NCBI RefSeq assembly: GCF_016587375.1 | Contig: NZ_BNJG01000001.1 | Span: forward strand, 4,608,501-4,672,500 | Reading direction: 5' to 3' | DNA: 64,000 nt | Origin: Ktedonobacter robiniae | GTDB lineage: Bacteria > Chloroflexota > Ktedonobacteria > Ktedonobacterales > Ktedonobacteraceae | Part shown: positions 7,612 through 16,288 of the stretch, one piece after another | Numbering within the stretch: position 1 is the stretch's first letter | Layout: every line of letters starts with the position of its first letter | Translations under genes and position numbers: made by a program | Notes under the pieces: model-generated | Seen by the model: the letters and a program-made list of their open reading frames with translations, nothing else | What the model was told of the DNA's origin: nothing | Database searches by the model: none

Positions 7612-10561
7612 TGGCAGCAATGTTCCTTTCCAAATAAATTACTTGAGGTGTGGAGTGTGGTCCCTGGCGGCCAGCGGCCGCCAGGGACCACACTCCACAC
7701 CTCCTACCCTTTCCCCCCTGGGGAGTTGCGCTGGGTGCGGTAACGGTGGGTGTGCCCTGGCCTGGGGGAACGTCGCCCAGGCCCTCGATGTTCTGAATGG
7801 TAAAGGTGATCTGGTTGGGATCGCTAGGCAGGGTATTGCCATCGACCTGTATATTATTGACCTTGCCGACGCCCTTGGTACTGCTCAGGATGGTCTGGGC
7901 CTCGTTGACGCGTTTCCCCGCGATATGCCGGGCCAGCTCCTGCTCAATGCTGGTCGTGATCTGGTAGACCCAGAGGCCCCGCGCCTCCATGACCCAGGAG
8001 ATGCCTTTGTCATTCTGGCGCTGCTGAACGGCGCGCGTCTGAATCTTGCCGACCAGCTTGTAGCCGCTACCCAGGTCGGTATTGGCCTTATCCTGAAGCT
8101 TGCTCGCGACCAGGCTCTGGAGTTGTTGCCTGTTATAGACCTGGGCCGTACAAGTCACGCTGACACTGACACTGGTCGAAGGTACATTGGTCCCGGTATC
8201 GCCGATGGGTTGGCTATACTTCGGTGCCGATGGTTGGCACTGCGGATTGCTTGCCATCTCCTCGCCGTTCTGTATCTGCCCGCGTAGCTTGGTCAGGGCG
8301 CTCTGCGTAGTCTGGGTTTGCAGATCATTCGCCACTTTGCCAGCCTCGTCATTCGTGACGAAGGTATAGTTCTGCGGGTCCTGCCCACCACTGAAGGCAT
8401 TCAGATTCTTAACAAAGACTGAGTTGCTTGCAGAACAGCAGCCTTTGTTAATTTGAAGGGATGCTATATTCCCATTAGCGCCAGGATCAGCGGCGTGGGC
8501 AGAAACTGATGTACTGCCAACCAATCCAGTTCCGGTATCTTGTGGTGGAATAATGGCTGGACCATCAATTACTACAGACACGCCGTTTTTTGCTACTATG
8601 GTTGTCCCACCTGCAACAGTAAAGGATGTAAATGATCCATTCGTGAACGTGAGTCGACCAGAAGCACGGATGCCTGGTGTTTGCTTGTGACCGCTGCCGT
8701 TGACGGTCCGGGTGTTGGATTGCACGGTCGCGGAGATCTGGCGGGCCGAGACCTCCAGCTTGGCCGGGTCGGGATTAGTCGTCACGCCATTGACGATATA
8801 GTCGTTCTTGACGAGCTGACTATCAGGTGTGATTGTTACCGTAGCCGGGGATTGGCCCGTGATGGCATGCAGGACCTGGGTGCGCAGGGCGGGCTGGGCG
8901 TAGGCCGTCATGCCGCAGGCCGCCAGGAGGACGAGCACTACTACGGCCACGATGACCCAGGGTAGGCCACGGCGCTTCTGACGCTGGTTGGGCTGGAAGC
9001 GCCCGCCGCCACTGCCACGACCACCGCCGCCTCCGCCACGTGTGGGCGGCAGACCACCGCCTCCACCATTATTAGGTAGGGTCGCGGCCCCGGTGCCCGC
9101 GCCAACGGCGGCGGTCTTGCCAGTGTTGCGAGAACCGCTGGCGAGGGCCTCGCCCGCTGCAAGGCCAGCCGCGCCAGCCGCGACTATCTTACCACTATTG
9201 CGCTTAGAGGTGCGGGTTGCCGGATCGTCGTTCACATTCTTCTTGTCAATTTTGCCGCTGGGGCGTCGCTTGCTCGCGAGGGCGGCGGCGGTTGCCGCAC
9301 CCTCGGGATTGGCGCTCTTGAGATTGACGGTGGTGCGTCTGCGCGGGGCTACTGTCAGGTCGATGGGTTCTGGCTCTGGCGCACCAGACCTGGAGTTCGC
9401 CAGGGCCTTCGCGCCCAACGCGCCACCCACAGCGGCCGCGGCGCCCAGTCCTGCCAGGCCCGTGCCTCTTCCCGTGCCTTCCTCGTTTTCATCACGCGGC
9501 GAGATGCGTCCCCGGCCAGTCTTGCCAGTGGTCCGGCGCCTGGGGCCGGCTTCTTGCAGCTCACGCGATGGGCGTGGCGCTGGTGGGGTCTCACGCCGCA
9601 GGCTGAAGGGGCGCGGGGTCGCTTCATCGTCCTCCAGTGGCATATCGACGGTCTCATAGTCCTCGGCGCGCATCATGCCAGCACGCTGGAGGCCAGGTCC
9701 TTTATTGCCGAGCTGCTCATCCATCTGCTCAGGCGTGGGAGGGGCCAGCAGATCCCCCTCATCATCAAAGGCTGGATCGAAGTCGAGTGGCTGTGGCCTT
9801 CCCTTCACGGGACCGATAGGCTCGGCATCCTCGTCCAGGTTCGGCGTGTTTGCTACCTCATCAAAGTTGGAATCATCCAGTGGCCCGTTATTGGTAGGTG
9901 TGGCCCTGGTAGGGGCAGCCTTGCTTGGGCTAACAGGCTCGGCATCGACGATACGTGGAAGCTGCTGCGCATCCCGCTGTGGAGGACGCGAGGCCATAGC
10001 GGCACCTACCGCGGCGGCGGCTCCGCCCAGTACAACTGGATTGACTTCTTGCGATTTACGGCGACCGCTTCCCGATGGTGGCTCGCTGGCGTCCTGGCCC
10101 GTGGATGGTGCAGTCTGAGGAGTATTCTTCTTAGCAGGCGTGGCGCTCTTCTTCTCGCCGCGCTTAAAGATGCCACCCAGGAAGCCAGTGGGTTTGGGTT
10201 CCGCCTCGGCGGCTGGCGTCTCCTCAAGGGATTGCGTAAAACCCTCAAGCGATGAGAAAACCGTGAAGTTGCGATGGCGAGCGAAATTGGCGGGAGGCGA
10301 ACCGCTGGGAGCTACAAATACAACCTGGGCATGCAGCTTCTTGCGGAGCGACTTGAGGCCATCAAAATCCGCCGGGCGCTGAAAAGCTTTATTCTGAGCT
10401 GGCAAAACAACCGCAATTCTCTCGCGGCCGACCTTTTCCTGGGTAAGGATCGCTGTGAGCACATTTTTATGCTCATCATTGGCCGTTACATAGATCAAGC
10501 CTATCTTCTGGCTGCGGGGATCATTAGGCCCCAACACATCCGAGCCATTTCCTTGTCTCAT
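7574..10561 (-). CDS. Membrane-anchored paralogue of the receptor kinase, without kinase domain
   Basis: 995 residues. The N-terminal 110 residues form a small alpha/beta domain (IGLIYVTANDEHKNVLTAIL). Then comes about 430 residues of Pro/Gly/Arg-rich disorder, a transmembrane helix (PWVIVAVVVLVLLAACGMTAY), and an outer domain of the same family as the neighbouring kinase (shared SGxLTFxNGSFxSFTVxxGT and DPNQITFTI motifs; closest to the protein at 15062). The final 60 residues are read through a perfect hairpin and then the promoter region of the kinase gene, overlapping its start, so the natural end was probably near residue 935. The ATG at 10561 follows AGAGG by 8 nt. I infer a non-catalytic partner or surface anchor of the kinase. 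Confidence 0.8.
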   Translation of the reverse strand: MRQGNGSDVLGPNDPRSQKIGLIYVTANDEHKNVLTAILTQEKVGRERIAVVLPAQNKAFQRPADFDGLKSLRKKLHAQVVFVAPSGSPPANFARHRNFTVFSSLEGFTQSLEETPAAEAEPKPTGFLGGIFKRGEKKSATPAKKNTPQTAPSTGQDASEPPSGSGRRKSQEVNPVVLGGAAAAVGAAMASRPPQRDAQQLPRIVDAEPVSPSKAAPTRATPTNNGPLDDSNFDEVANTPNLDEDAEPIGPVKGRPQPLDFDPAFDDEGDLLAPPTPEQMDEQLGNKGPGLQRAGMMRAEDYETVDMPLEDDEATPRPFSLRRETPPAPRPSRELQEAGPRRRTTGKTGRGRISPRDENEEGTGRGTGLAGLGAAAAVGGALGAKALANSRSGAPEPEPIDLTVAPRRRTTVNLKSANPEGAATAAALASKRRPSGKIDKKNVNDDPATRTSKRNSGKIVAAGAAGLAAGEALASGSRNTGKTAAVGAGTGAATLPNNGGGGGLPPTRGGGGGGRGSGGGRFQPNQRQKRRGLPWVIVAVVVLVLLAACGMTAYAQPALRTQVLHAITGQSPATVTITPDSQLVKNDYIVNGVTTNPDPAKLEVSARQISATVQSNTRTVNGSGHKQTPGIRASGRLTFTNGSFTSFTVAGGTTIVAKNGVSVVIDGPAIIPPQDTGTGLVGSTSVSAHAADPGANGNIASLQINKGCCSASNSVFVKNLNAFSGGQDPQNYTFVTNDEAGKVANDLQTQTTQSALTKLRGQIQNGEEMASNPQCQPSAPKYSQPIGDTGTNVPSTSVSVSVTCTAQVYNRQQLQSLVASKLQDKANTDLGSGYKLVGKIQTRAVQQRQNDKGISWVMEARGLWVYQITTSIEQELARHIAGKRVNEAQTILSSTKGVGKVNNIQVDGNTLPSDPNQITFTIQNIEGLGDVPPGQGTPTVTAPSATPQGGKGRRCGVWSLAAAGRQGPHSTPQVIYLERNIAANAVVGRQATWKL
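7646..7702. repeat. Perfect 27-bp hairpin inside the 3' end of a reading frame
   Basis: Arms 7646-7672 and 7676-7702 are exact, with a 3-nt loop. In the minus-strand frame it encodes the non-homologous peptide RRCGVWSLAAAGRQGPHSTP, which suggests that the hairpin was inserted and removed the original stop codon. It can still serve as terminator. Confidence 0.75.
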
Positions 10562-10783
10562 CTTACAAACCTCTGAATCCTTCAAAGTCTGTTTCTTCTC
10601 GCTCCGCAGATATTGTACTATATCGGGCTAGTTACGTACATACCCATGTACCCGAAGGTGACGCGCATGGGCGCGCGAAGCGATGTATTTCCGTACATAA
10701 AAATTGGCTTATAAGTGCTTCTTTATTAAAAATCATGAGTCCACTAACCATCATAAAATTGCGCAATGCGGGGACCCCTGGTT

Positions 10784-11245
10784 TTAGACATGAGGAGGAG
10801 CATTGCGCACTCCTTTCTGTGTGTACTCATAGCCATCTGCTTGATGGATACATTGCATATATTTGGGATGGATATCGACCTTCCCAAGGCGAAACGACGG
10901 ACGATGGCGAATAGCTATTCTGCCTTCAAATGTTCCTTTGGAGGTAATGGCTTTCACCATATCACCTGTGCGATATCCTAGAAACGTTTTTCTTCGTTGT
11001 TTATGTTTTTCTGGGAAGCCGTACTTATCAGGAACGCACATTTGTCTTCTTCCATGACCATTGGCAGTAATAAGCAAAGGAACCACCCCTTTGTGAGAAA
11101 TGGTAGAAGGGGTGCTCTTGCCCACGCAGGCGGCATCGAGCCAATGCGTCTTGGCTAGCCCTCTTGTGGTTCGGTTGTACTTGGTCAACCCACCACTGCC
11201 ACACTCGACAGGCAAGCCAAAGGTTTTCAATCGTTCAAGCAAGGC
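10784..11245 (-). CDS. iscB: IscB RNA-guided nuclease, 3' exon (RuvC-III and C-terminus)
   Basis: This frame completes the IscB encoded at 13623-14549. It reads ALLERLKTFGLPVE, then GSGGLTKYNRTTRGL, then KTHWLDAACVG (RuvC-III, with the catalytic His and Asp), and then the C-terminal TAM-interacting-type region ending NAPPHV. The frame stays open upstream to 11404 only because it enters the group II intron. Without splicing this exon has no start codon of its own and the nuclease would be dead. If the intron is removed, the joined product is about 450 residues, a normal IscB length. Confidence 0.8.
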   Translation of the reverse strand, partial: ALLERLKTFGLPVECGSGGLTKYNRTTRGLAKTHWLDAACVGKSTPSTISHKGVVPLLITANGHGRRQMCVPDKYGFPEKHKQRRKTFLGYRTGDMVKAITSKGTFEGRIAIRHRPSFRLGKVDIHPKYMQCIHQADGYEYTQKGVRNAPPHV

Positions 11246-13652
11246 GCTGCCTAAGCGAAGAAGTCGCCTTCTCCGCTCGGCTTCAAAACCGTGCGTGAGA
11301 CTTGTCACCTCACACGGCTCCTCAATACTGCGGTCGATTGTCATTGACACACTCCATAACGTGTTTCGCATGCCTCTGGTCATGGCAATGGCGATGAAGT
11401 GCAAACTTGTTGCTTAATTCTTCTCCACCGCCTTCACTTCTTGGGGTGATGTGGTCGATCTCTATTTGATCTTCCTCCCTGAAGAAAAGTTCACACCAAC
11501 GGCATTTTCCTTGCTGTTTCCGTAGCAGTTTTCCCAGTGTCGTTTTTGTTAATGGGTGATCTTTTAAGCGCTTTGCCCAATAAAGAAGGTTTCCGTCAAA
11601 CGGGCTTGCGTTGCCTTTTACCTTTATGTGGCGTTGGATGGGTGTTGCATGCCACCTCAGTACATGCTGTTCTGGTCCCTCTGGCGTGGCATATGTCCAG
11701 GTATTCCCTTCAATTGTCCGCCAATACTTCCCTTTCACCCATCCCGCACCTTTCTTCGGGTGTTTTCGAGTCATCTTCTGCCAAAGCATACTTACCAGGT
11801 GATGATCGCATATCGCAAAAGACTTTGCAGATACGACCGTTCGATAGTACAGCGCCCAACCCTGGATAACCGGGTTGAGTTGGTCAATGATTTCCTCTTG
11901 CGGGAGCGATTGACTTTTTTGCAATATCTTCCTGAGTTCTTGCAAATGACGTTGGATGCCTTCTTTACTCGGCATGATGATCGTTTTGAAACCGGACGGT
12001 TTTCCTTTGCTTGTATGGGTTTTTCCTACGGGGAATTGTCGAATAGTAAATCCCAGAAAGTCGAATCCTACATTTCCCTGATATTCTTTCAGGGTGTGGG
12101 AGAGCCGCGTTTTACTCGGTTTCAATTCCAGTCCGATGCCTCGTAACCATTTTGTAATGATTTGTTGCGCCTTAATGACCTCTGTTTCCTGGGCATGAAG
12201 CACGACAAAATCGTCTGCATAACGGATGAGTTGTGGCGCCCCTCGTTGTGCGGAGGGGGCCTTGTTCTCTCCAATGTAGGCTTTTAGTAGCGCTTCTTCC
12301 ATTCCATAGAGGGCAATGTTGGCAAGCAACGGGGACACGACCCCACCCTGCGGCGTTCCCGCCTTGGTTGGGGAAAGTTCCAATGCTTCCATGACTCCAG
12401 CCTTGAGCCAGCCTTTAACCAGTCGCCTCATTGCTGGATAAGTGCGCAGTTTCTCTAAGAGCGCTTGATGGTTGATGTTGTCGAAACAGCCCTTAATATC
12501 CGCATCCAGAACATATTTGCTCTTGAGTCGAATATTATTGAAGATTGCTCCTACAGCATCATGGGCACCGCGTCCCGGTCGGAAGCCGTAGCTATTGGCC
12601 TCAAACAAGGCTTCCCATTGTGGTTCTAGGGCCGCTTTGGCTAGTGCCTGACATGCCCGGTCAAACATTACGGGAATGCCCAATGGCCTTTGCTCAGTTT
12701 TTCCTGGCTTGGGTATCCATATGCGTCTGAGTGGTTGTGGCTTCCTCCCAGCAATCCGTTTTGGGTGAATTGCTTCAACCATCGCAAATCGACCTGCTGG
12801 TTGGACGGATTTTACTCCATCTATGCCAGCGGTTTTCTTACCCTGGTTGTCTTGAGTCACTCGTCGTACGGCCAGGAGTCGGGCGGACCGAGACTTCATT
12901 AACAATTTCTGTAACTGATGAACTGTTTTTAGATCTCCACGTTCAGAGGCTTTGAAGATGCGCTTTTGCAGGCGGTACTGGTGCTGTTCTAGCTTGCGCC
13001 AGGGGAGTCCAGCCCATTCCTCACTCAGACTTACGTCTGGTGCCTTGGTTTTTTCCATGCGACTTGCACTCCTTCATTCCACAGTATCGGGCCTGCGTCA
13101 GCGTATCCTGGGCATTACCCCAGGCGTTTGCTTCTCAGGCCATCCCACCAGACAGATGCTTGCGGTTGGTACCTGCTCATGCTTTCGACCTCGCATGAGA
13201 GCCATCTGCTGGTTACTTCGTTCCGATAGTTCGTTTTGCGCTGCCGTAGGACTCCTGCTGTCCGCCGGGTTTTGTGGGGGTGAATACCGATCACCGCTTC
13301 ATATGTCGGCCCCTATCCTTGTCCATTTTGGACCAAGCCCCGCGTTGGCTCAGTGATACTTGCGTTGACTCGTTTTGGCTTGTTTGCTATAACGACGGTT
13401 AAAGTGCAGGTTCGCTTGCGCTAGCCATAGCAGCTTGCTAGGGGTGTTCATCACCTCGAGTTTGCAATTCTGCCCCATTTCCTCCCGCTTCTCGGATTGA
13501 TGACCAGTCGCTACCGAGGGGAGAATGCTGTTCCTCTTTTCACCTGGAGGGATGGGAATTGCGCCCATCGTCGAACTATCAGTTGTCAACGGGCATCTAT
13601 CCCGTTGCTGTTCCTCCCCCACTTACGCGGTTTTGGAACAAACGAATCGCAG
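11246..13652 (-). mobile_element. Group II intron inserted in iscB
   Basis: A retroelement of about 2.4 kb. The 3' end is clear: domain V is the hairpin at 11286-11320 (GAGCCGTGTGAGG paired with CTCACGCACGGTTT), and domain VI is the hairpin at 11249-11281. The 5' end is placed near 13652, where the IscB frame loses homology and the sequence CTGCG starts, one base off the usual GTGYG. Domain IV holds the reverse transcriptase. Bases 13059-13650 contain the structured domains I-III, and no gene should be called there. Both boundaries are inferred to within a few bases. Confidence 0.8.
11322..13058 (-). CDS. ltrA: Group II intron reverse transcriptase/maturase with HNH endonuclease
   Basis: The intron-encoded protein, 578 residues and complete. 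The reverse transcriptase core carries the YADDFV catalytic box (LIRYADDFVVLH) and the conserved GIPVMFDRACQ and GTPQGGVVSPLLANI blocks. The X/maturase domain follows (PVIQGWALYYRTVV), and the C-terminus is an HNH nuclease (CRWC, EIDHITPRSEGG, LHRHCHDQRH). It helps the intron fold and splice, then copies the intron into DNA at new sites. Every catalytic block seems intact, so the element may still be active. It is unrelated to the HNH domain of the host IscB. Confidence 0.95.
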   Translation of the reverse strand: MEKTKAPDVSLSEEWAGLPWRKLEQHQYRLQKRIFKASERGDLKTVHQLQKLLMKSRSARLLAVRRVTQDNQGKKTAGIDGVKSVQPAGRFAMVEAIHPKRIAGRKPQPLRRIWIPKPGKTEQRPLGIPVMFDRACQALAKAALEPQWEALFEANSYGFRPGRGAHDAVGAIFNNIRLKSKYVLDADIKGCFDNINHQALLEKLRTYPAMRRLVKGWLKAGVMEALELSPTKAGTPQGGVVSPLLANIALYGMEEALLKAYIGENKAPSAQRGAPQLIRYADDFVVLHAQETEVIKAQQIITKWLRGIGLELKPSKTRLSHTLKEYQGNVGFDFLGFTIRQFPVGKTHTSKGKPSGFKTIIMPSKEGIQRHLQELRKILQKSQSLPQEEIIDQLNPVIQGWALYYRTVVSAKSFAICDHHLVSMLWQKMTRKHPKKGAGWVKGKYWRTIEGNTWTYATPEGPEQHVLRWHATPIQRHIKVKGNASPFDGNLLYWAKRLKDHPLTKTTLGKLLRKQQGKCRWCELFFREEDQIEIDHITPRSEGGGEELSNKFALHRHCHDQRHAKHVMECVNDNRPQY

Positions 13653-14549
13653 AAAGCGCGTAGCATTCACGGCACTGGCATCCTTGAGTGGCTTCTTGAC
13701 TTGAGCGAGAATCCGCTTGAGCACATCAGGCTTCTTCGCAAGAAACACCGCAATATCCTGCGTCCCTTTGGCACTATTGCATGGCTCGCAGGCCAGGGTA
13801 AGATTGCTTATCCGATTGGTACCACCATGAGCACGTGGGTGGATATGTTCGACTTGAAGCGGAACATTTTGTTTGCCACAATAGGCACATCTGCGTTCCC
13901 ACTTTTCCAGCAAGTATTCTCCGACTTCATAGCCTTGCAAGGTTCCTTGTTGGTATTCCACGCCTGCAATGTCGGGATTCTCCATCAGTTGCAGATCAAA
14001 CTTGACCAATTCCTGGCTCAGAGCAGTAATGGGAGCAGAGCGACACAAGCGAGCTACCCATGTCAGAATATTGGCAAGACGACTTTCCAGCGATGGTGGC
14101 AACCACCCTTTCTTGCGCCTTCTATTCTGAAATCGCGGTTTGCGATACCGTGTTTTGCGGTTGCGTCGTCTGCGACGAACACCACGGCGACTATCCCGGC
14201 TATCTTTTATAGCGTGCCCACGATGCTCAAGTTCAGCCGCAAAAACAACGTTCCCGTTGGTATCGTTCACCAGGGCAATACCCGTGGTTTTGCTGCCAGG
14301 ATCAAGCTTGAGGCGCAAGGGTTGCACCTCTGGCTGATCTACCACCCGTTTGAGCACAATGGTAAATGGGTATCTCCTGTACACGGCGGCGTTGCCCTGT
14401 GTGAGCAAGCGCCTTGCACGTGCTGGATGCACCGGATGTAAGGGCTTATAGTCACTATCAATCACGAATACGTTGCTCAAGTTGAGCCTCCTGTCTTCCA
14501 GGGTAATGTTTGCCTCGTCAAGGTTAGCGAACGGTTTTACGTACAACAT
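13623..14549 (-). CDS. iscB: IscB RNA-guided nuclease, 5' exon (PLMP, RuvC-I/II, bridge helix, HNH)
   Basis: IscB is the transposon-encoded ancestor of Cas9. The N-terminal PLMP-type domain shows PLHPVHPARARRLL. RuvC-I is LKLDPGSKTTGIAL with the catalytic Asp. The arginine-rich bridge helix is RRGVRRRRRNRKTRYRK, RuvC-II contains ALSQELVKFD, and the HNH domain has CAYC, VEHIHPRAHGG and CEPCNSAKG. True homology ends at DASAVNATRF (about 13653). The last ten residues before the stop at 13623 are intron sequence. RuvC-III is found 2.4 kb further on, at 10784-11245. The start ATG 14549 follows AAGGA. Function depends on splicing of the intron; otherwise this is a truncated nuclease. Confidence 0.9.
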   Translation of the reverse strand: MLYVKPFANLDEANITLEDRRLNLSNVFVIDSDYKPLHPVHPARARRLLTQGNAAVYRRYPFTIVLKRVVDQPEVQPLRLKLDPGSKTTGIALVNDTNGNVVFAAELEHRGHAIKDSRDSRRGVRRRRRNRKTRYRKPRFQNRRRKKGWLPPSLESRLANILTWVARLCRSAPITALSQELVKFDLQLMENPDIAGVEYQQGTLQGYEVGEYLLEKWERRCAYCGKQNVPLQVEHIHPRAHGGTNRISNLTLACEPCNSAKGTQDIAVFLAKKPDVLKRILAQVKKPLKDASAVNATRFLRFVCSKTA

Positions 14550-14722
14550 ACGTCCTTAACCCTCTAGAGATGTTTCATGCTGTACCGTAGCGGTTGGAGC
14601 TGGCAACGCACTCCAACGTACCTATTTCGTTCCTAACGTAGCCCGATAGCCTTGATGATTCTATCCATCAAGTCCGCTCTGGCTGAGACTGGTCAGGTCC
14701 AGGCTTACTTACGCAAGCCCCT
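14550..14722 (-). ncRNA. Candidate omega RNA scaffold upstream of iscB
   Basis: IscB guides are transcribed from the non-coding DNA just upstream of the gene. Here, on the minus strand, three hairpins follow each other up to the start codon: GGCTT/AAGCC, CTTGATG/CATCAAG, and GTTGGAG/CTCCAAC. No reading frame competes. This fits an OMEGA scaffold of about 170 nt whose guide would lie in the flanking 14723-14754 sequence. The assignment rests on position and foldability only. Confidence 0.5.
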
Positions 14723-14972
14723 GCCTTTAGGCCTGACACGTATACACAAATATGTGATCTTGAGGAAGAACACGGAAGCGATGCGCTGCAGGTGCCTCGT
14801 TTTCCCCCACACGAGAGGTGACACACTTTTGGTGAAAAAGTCGCGTGTCTCGCCAAGCTGAAAGCACATCATTGTGCATCAAGGGGCGTTTTTTTCAACA
14901 CCTTTCCCTCGCATCATGCTGAGGATCTTCTGCAAACTTTCATATTTGTGTATACGTGTCAGGCCTAAAGGC
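14723..14972. repeat. Inverted pair of identical 32-bp sequences next to iscB
   Basis: 14723-14754 and 14941-14972 are exact inverted copies (start CATATTTGTGTATACG when read inward to outward). Identity stops abruptly at both outer edges. The 186 bp between them has no convincing gene. Either this is a small MITE with 32-bp ends, or the left copy is the target site into which the IscB element inserted. Confidence 0.75.
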
Positions 14973-15046
14973 ATGGGGTTCCTAACTGTTGTTATCACGC
15001 ACCGCCCAGCTGCCGGGCTTCAAGGTCGGACCCAATTTTCCGATAA

Positions 15047-15078
15047 CCATAGGCGACCCGTTTACGGCGCGCCTATGG
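15047..15078. terminator. Short hairpin at the 3' end of the outer-domain gene
   Basis: CCATAGGCG at 15047-15055 pairs with CGCCTATGG at 15070-15078. It overlaps the stop codon region of the minus-strand gene ending at 15062. Confidence 0.5.
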
Positions 15079-16288
15079 GATTCCCGAAAGGGAAATGGGT
15101 GCGCTGCGAATAGGGCATAAACATAGGTTGCCCCATAGGATTAAACGTTTGTGGGGCTGGTTTTGGCTGGTTAGTGATGGTAAAGGTGATCTGGTTGGGA
15201 TCACCGGGCAGGGTTGCGCCGTTGAATTGGACGTTGGCGCGGGCGACGCCATGGGTGTTCTGGAGCAGGGTCTGGGCCTCGGCGGGGCTCTTGCCGGCGA
15301 TGAGGCGGGCCAGGGCTTGCTGAGCAGTGGCGTCGAACTGGTAGGCCCAGGTACCCTGCGCCTCTATGCTCCAGGTGGCGTTGGCGCCATCGAGTTGCTG
15401 CTGGAGCACGCGCAACTGGAGTGGGCTGGCGAGCTTGCTGCCACTACCCAGGTCGCTATCGGCCTGGGGTTGCAGCTTGCTGGTCAGAAGCGTTTGCATT
15501 TGCTGCCGAGGATAGGCGAAAGCGTTACAGCTAACGGTCACACTGATGGTGGTGCTGGCAACATTGGCCCTGGTGTCCCCGATGGGGTTAGTGTGATTGA
15601 TCGTGTTTTTGCACTGTGGATTACCCGCCATCTCCTCTCCGCTCTGGAGCATCCCGCGTAGCTGTTGAAGGGCCTGCGCCTGGGCACTATTCTGAAGCTC
15701 CCCGCTCACACCATCCACATCCTGCTGCGTGACAAAGGTATCGTTCTGCGGGTCCTGTCCACCAGTGAAAGGGACCAAGTTTCTTACAAAGATTGTATTG
15801 TTGGCAGCGCAGCAGGTTTTATTTATATTCATGGTTGGTATGTTACCCCTGGTACCAGGAGTATCTGCATGAGCAGTTACTTCTGCTTGGCTTACTTTCC
15901 CTGTTGCAGAGTTCGCGGCAGGTATGACAAGCGCCGTATCTGTGTTTACTTGAATACCGCTTGCACTTGTGATAGTAGTTCCCGCACCTACTGTAAAGCT
16001 ATTAAAGGACCCATTGAAAAATGTGAGCATTCCGCTTGCTCTTGTTCCGGCTGTTTGTTTTTTGCCGGTGCCCTGGATGGTCTGGGGTTTGGATTGGGCG
16101 TTGGCAGCGAGTGGGTGGGCCTGGACCTGGGATTGGGCGGCGTCGGGATTGGTGGGGACGCCGGTCACCCGGTAGGTATGTTGCTCCAGGTGGCTGGAGG
16201 TGGTCAGGACGATGGTAGCACGATTGCCGTTCAGGAGGGTCGCGATGGGGCCTGGCACGCCACGCAGGACGGGAAGGGCAATGATCAC
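15062..16288 (-). CDS. Extracytoplasmic/transmembrane half of a split receptor kinase
   Basis: 408 residues starting at GTG 16288, which overlaps the kinase stop (GTGA). Reading further upstream in the same frame gives RRPPRHSW then WLLAAPLALILITGVIIALPVL, a perfect transmembrane helix with a basic cytosolic flank, until a stop at the edge of the hairpin at 16361. So the GTG start as called cuts off most of the membrane helix. The outer domain is homologous to those of the proteins at 5161 and 7574 (TFFNGSFNSFTVGAGTTI, NKTCCAANN, DPNQITFTITN). It contains paired Cys residues. It was most likely once fused to the kinase immediately upstream. Confidence 0.75.
   Translation of the reverse strand: MIIALPVLRGVPGPIATLLNGNRATIVLTTSSHLEQHTYRVTGVPTNPDAAQSQVQAHPLAANAQSKPQTIQGTGKKQTAGTRASGMLTFFNGSFNSFTVGAGTTITSASGIQVNTDTALVIPAANSATGKVSQAEVTAHADTPGTRGNIPTMNINKTCCAANNTIFVRNLVPFTGGQDPQNDTFVTQQDVDGVSGELQNSAQAQALQQLRGMLQSGEEMAGNPQCKNTINHTNPIGDTRANVASTTISVTVSCNAFAYPRQQMQTLLTSKLQPQADSDLGSGSKLASPLQLRVLQQQLDGANATWSIEAQGTWAYQFDATAQQALARLIAGKSPAEAQTLLQNTHGVARANVQFNGATLPGDPNQITFTITNQPKPAPQTFNPMGQPMFMPYSQRTHFPFGNPIGAP

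Noticed and set aside
8988..9659. Pro/Arg/Ala-rich plus-strand ORF antisense to the large membrane protein
   Set aside because: It mirrors the GC-rich disordered linker of the real gene on the minus strand and has no ribosome site.
10586..10783. TnpA (Y1 transposase) or second transposon gene next to iscB
   Set aside because: Only palindromic non-coding sequence is present; no HUH motif or transposase frame was found on either side.
13350..13622. 90-codon minus-strand ORF upstream of the reverse transcriptase
   Set aside because: It lies in the structured 5' domains of the group II intron and has no family or start signal.
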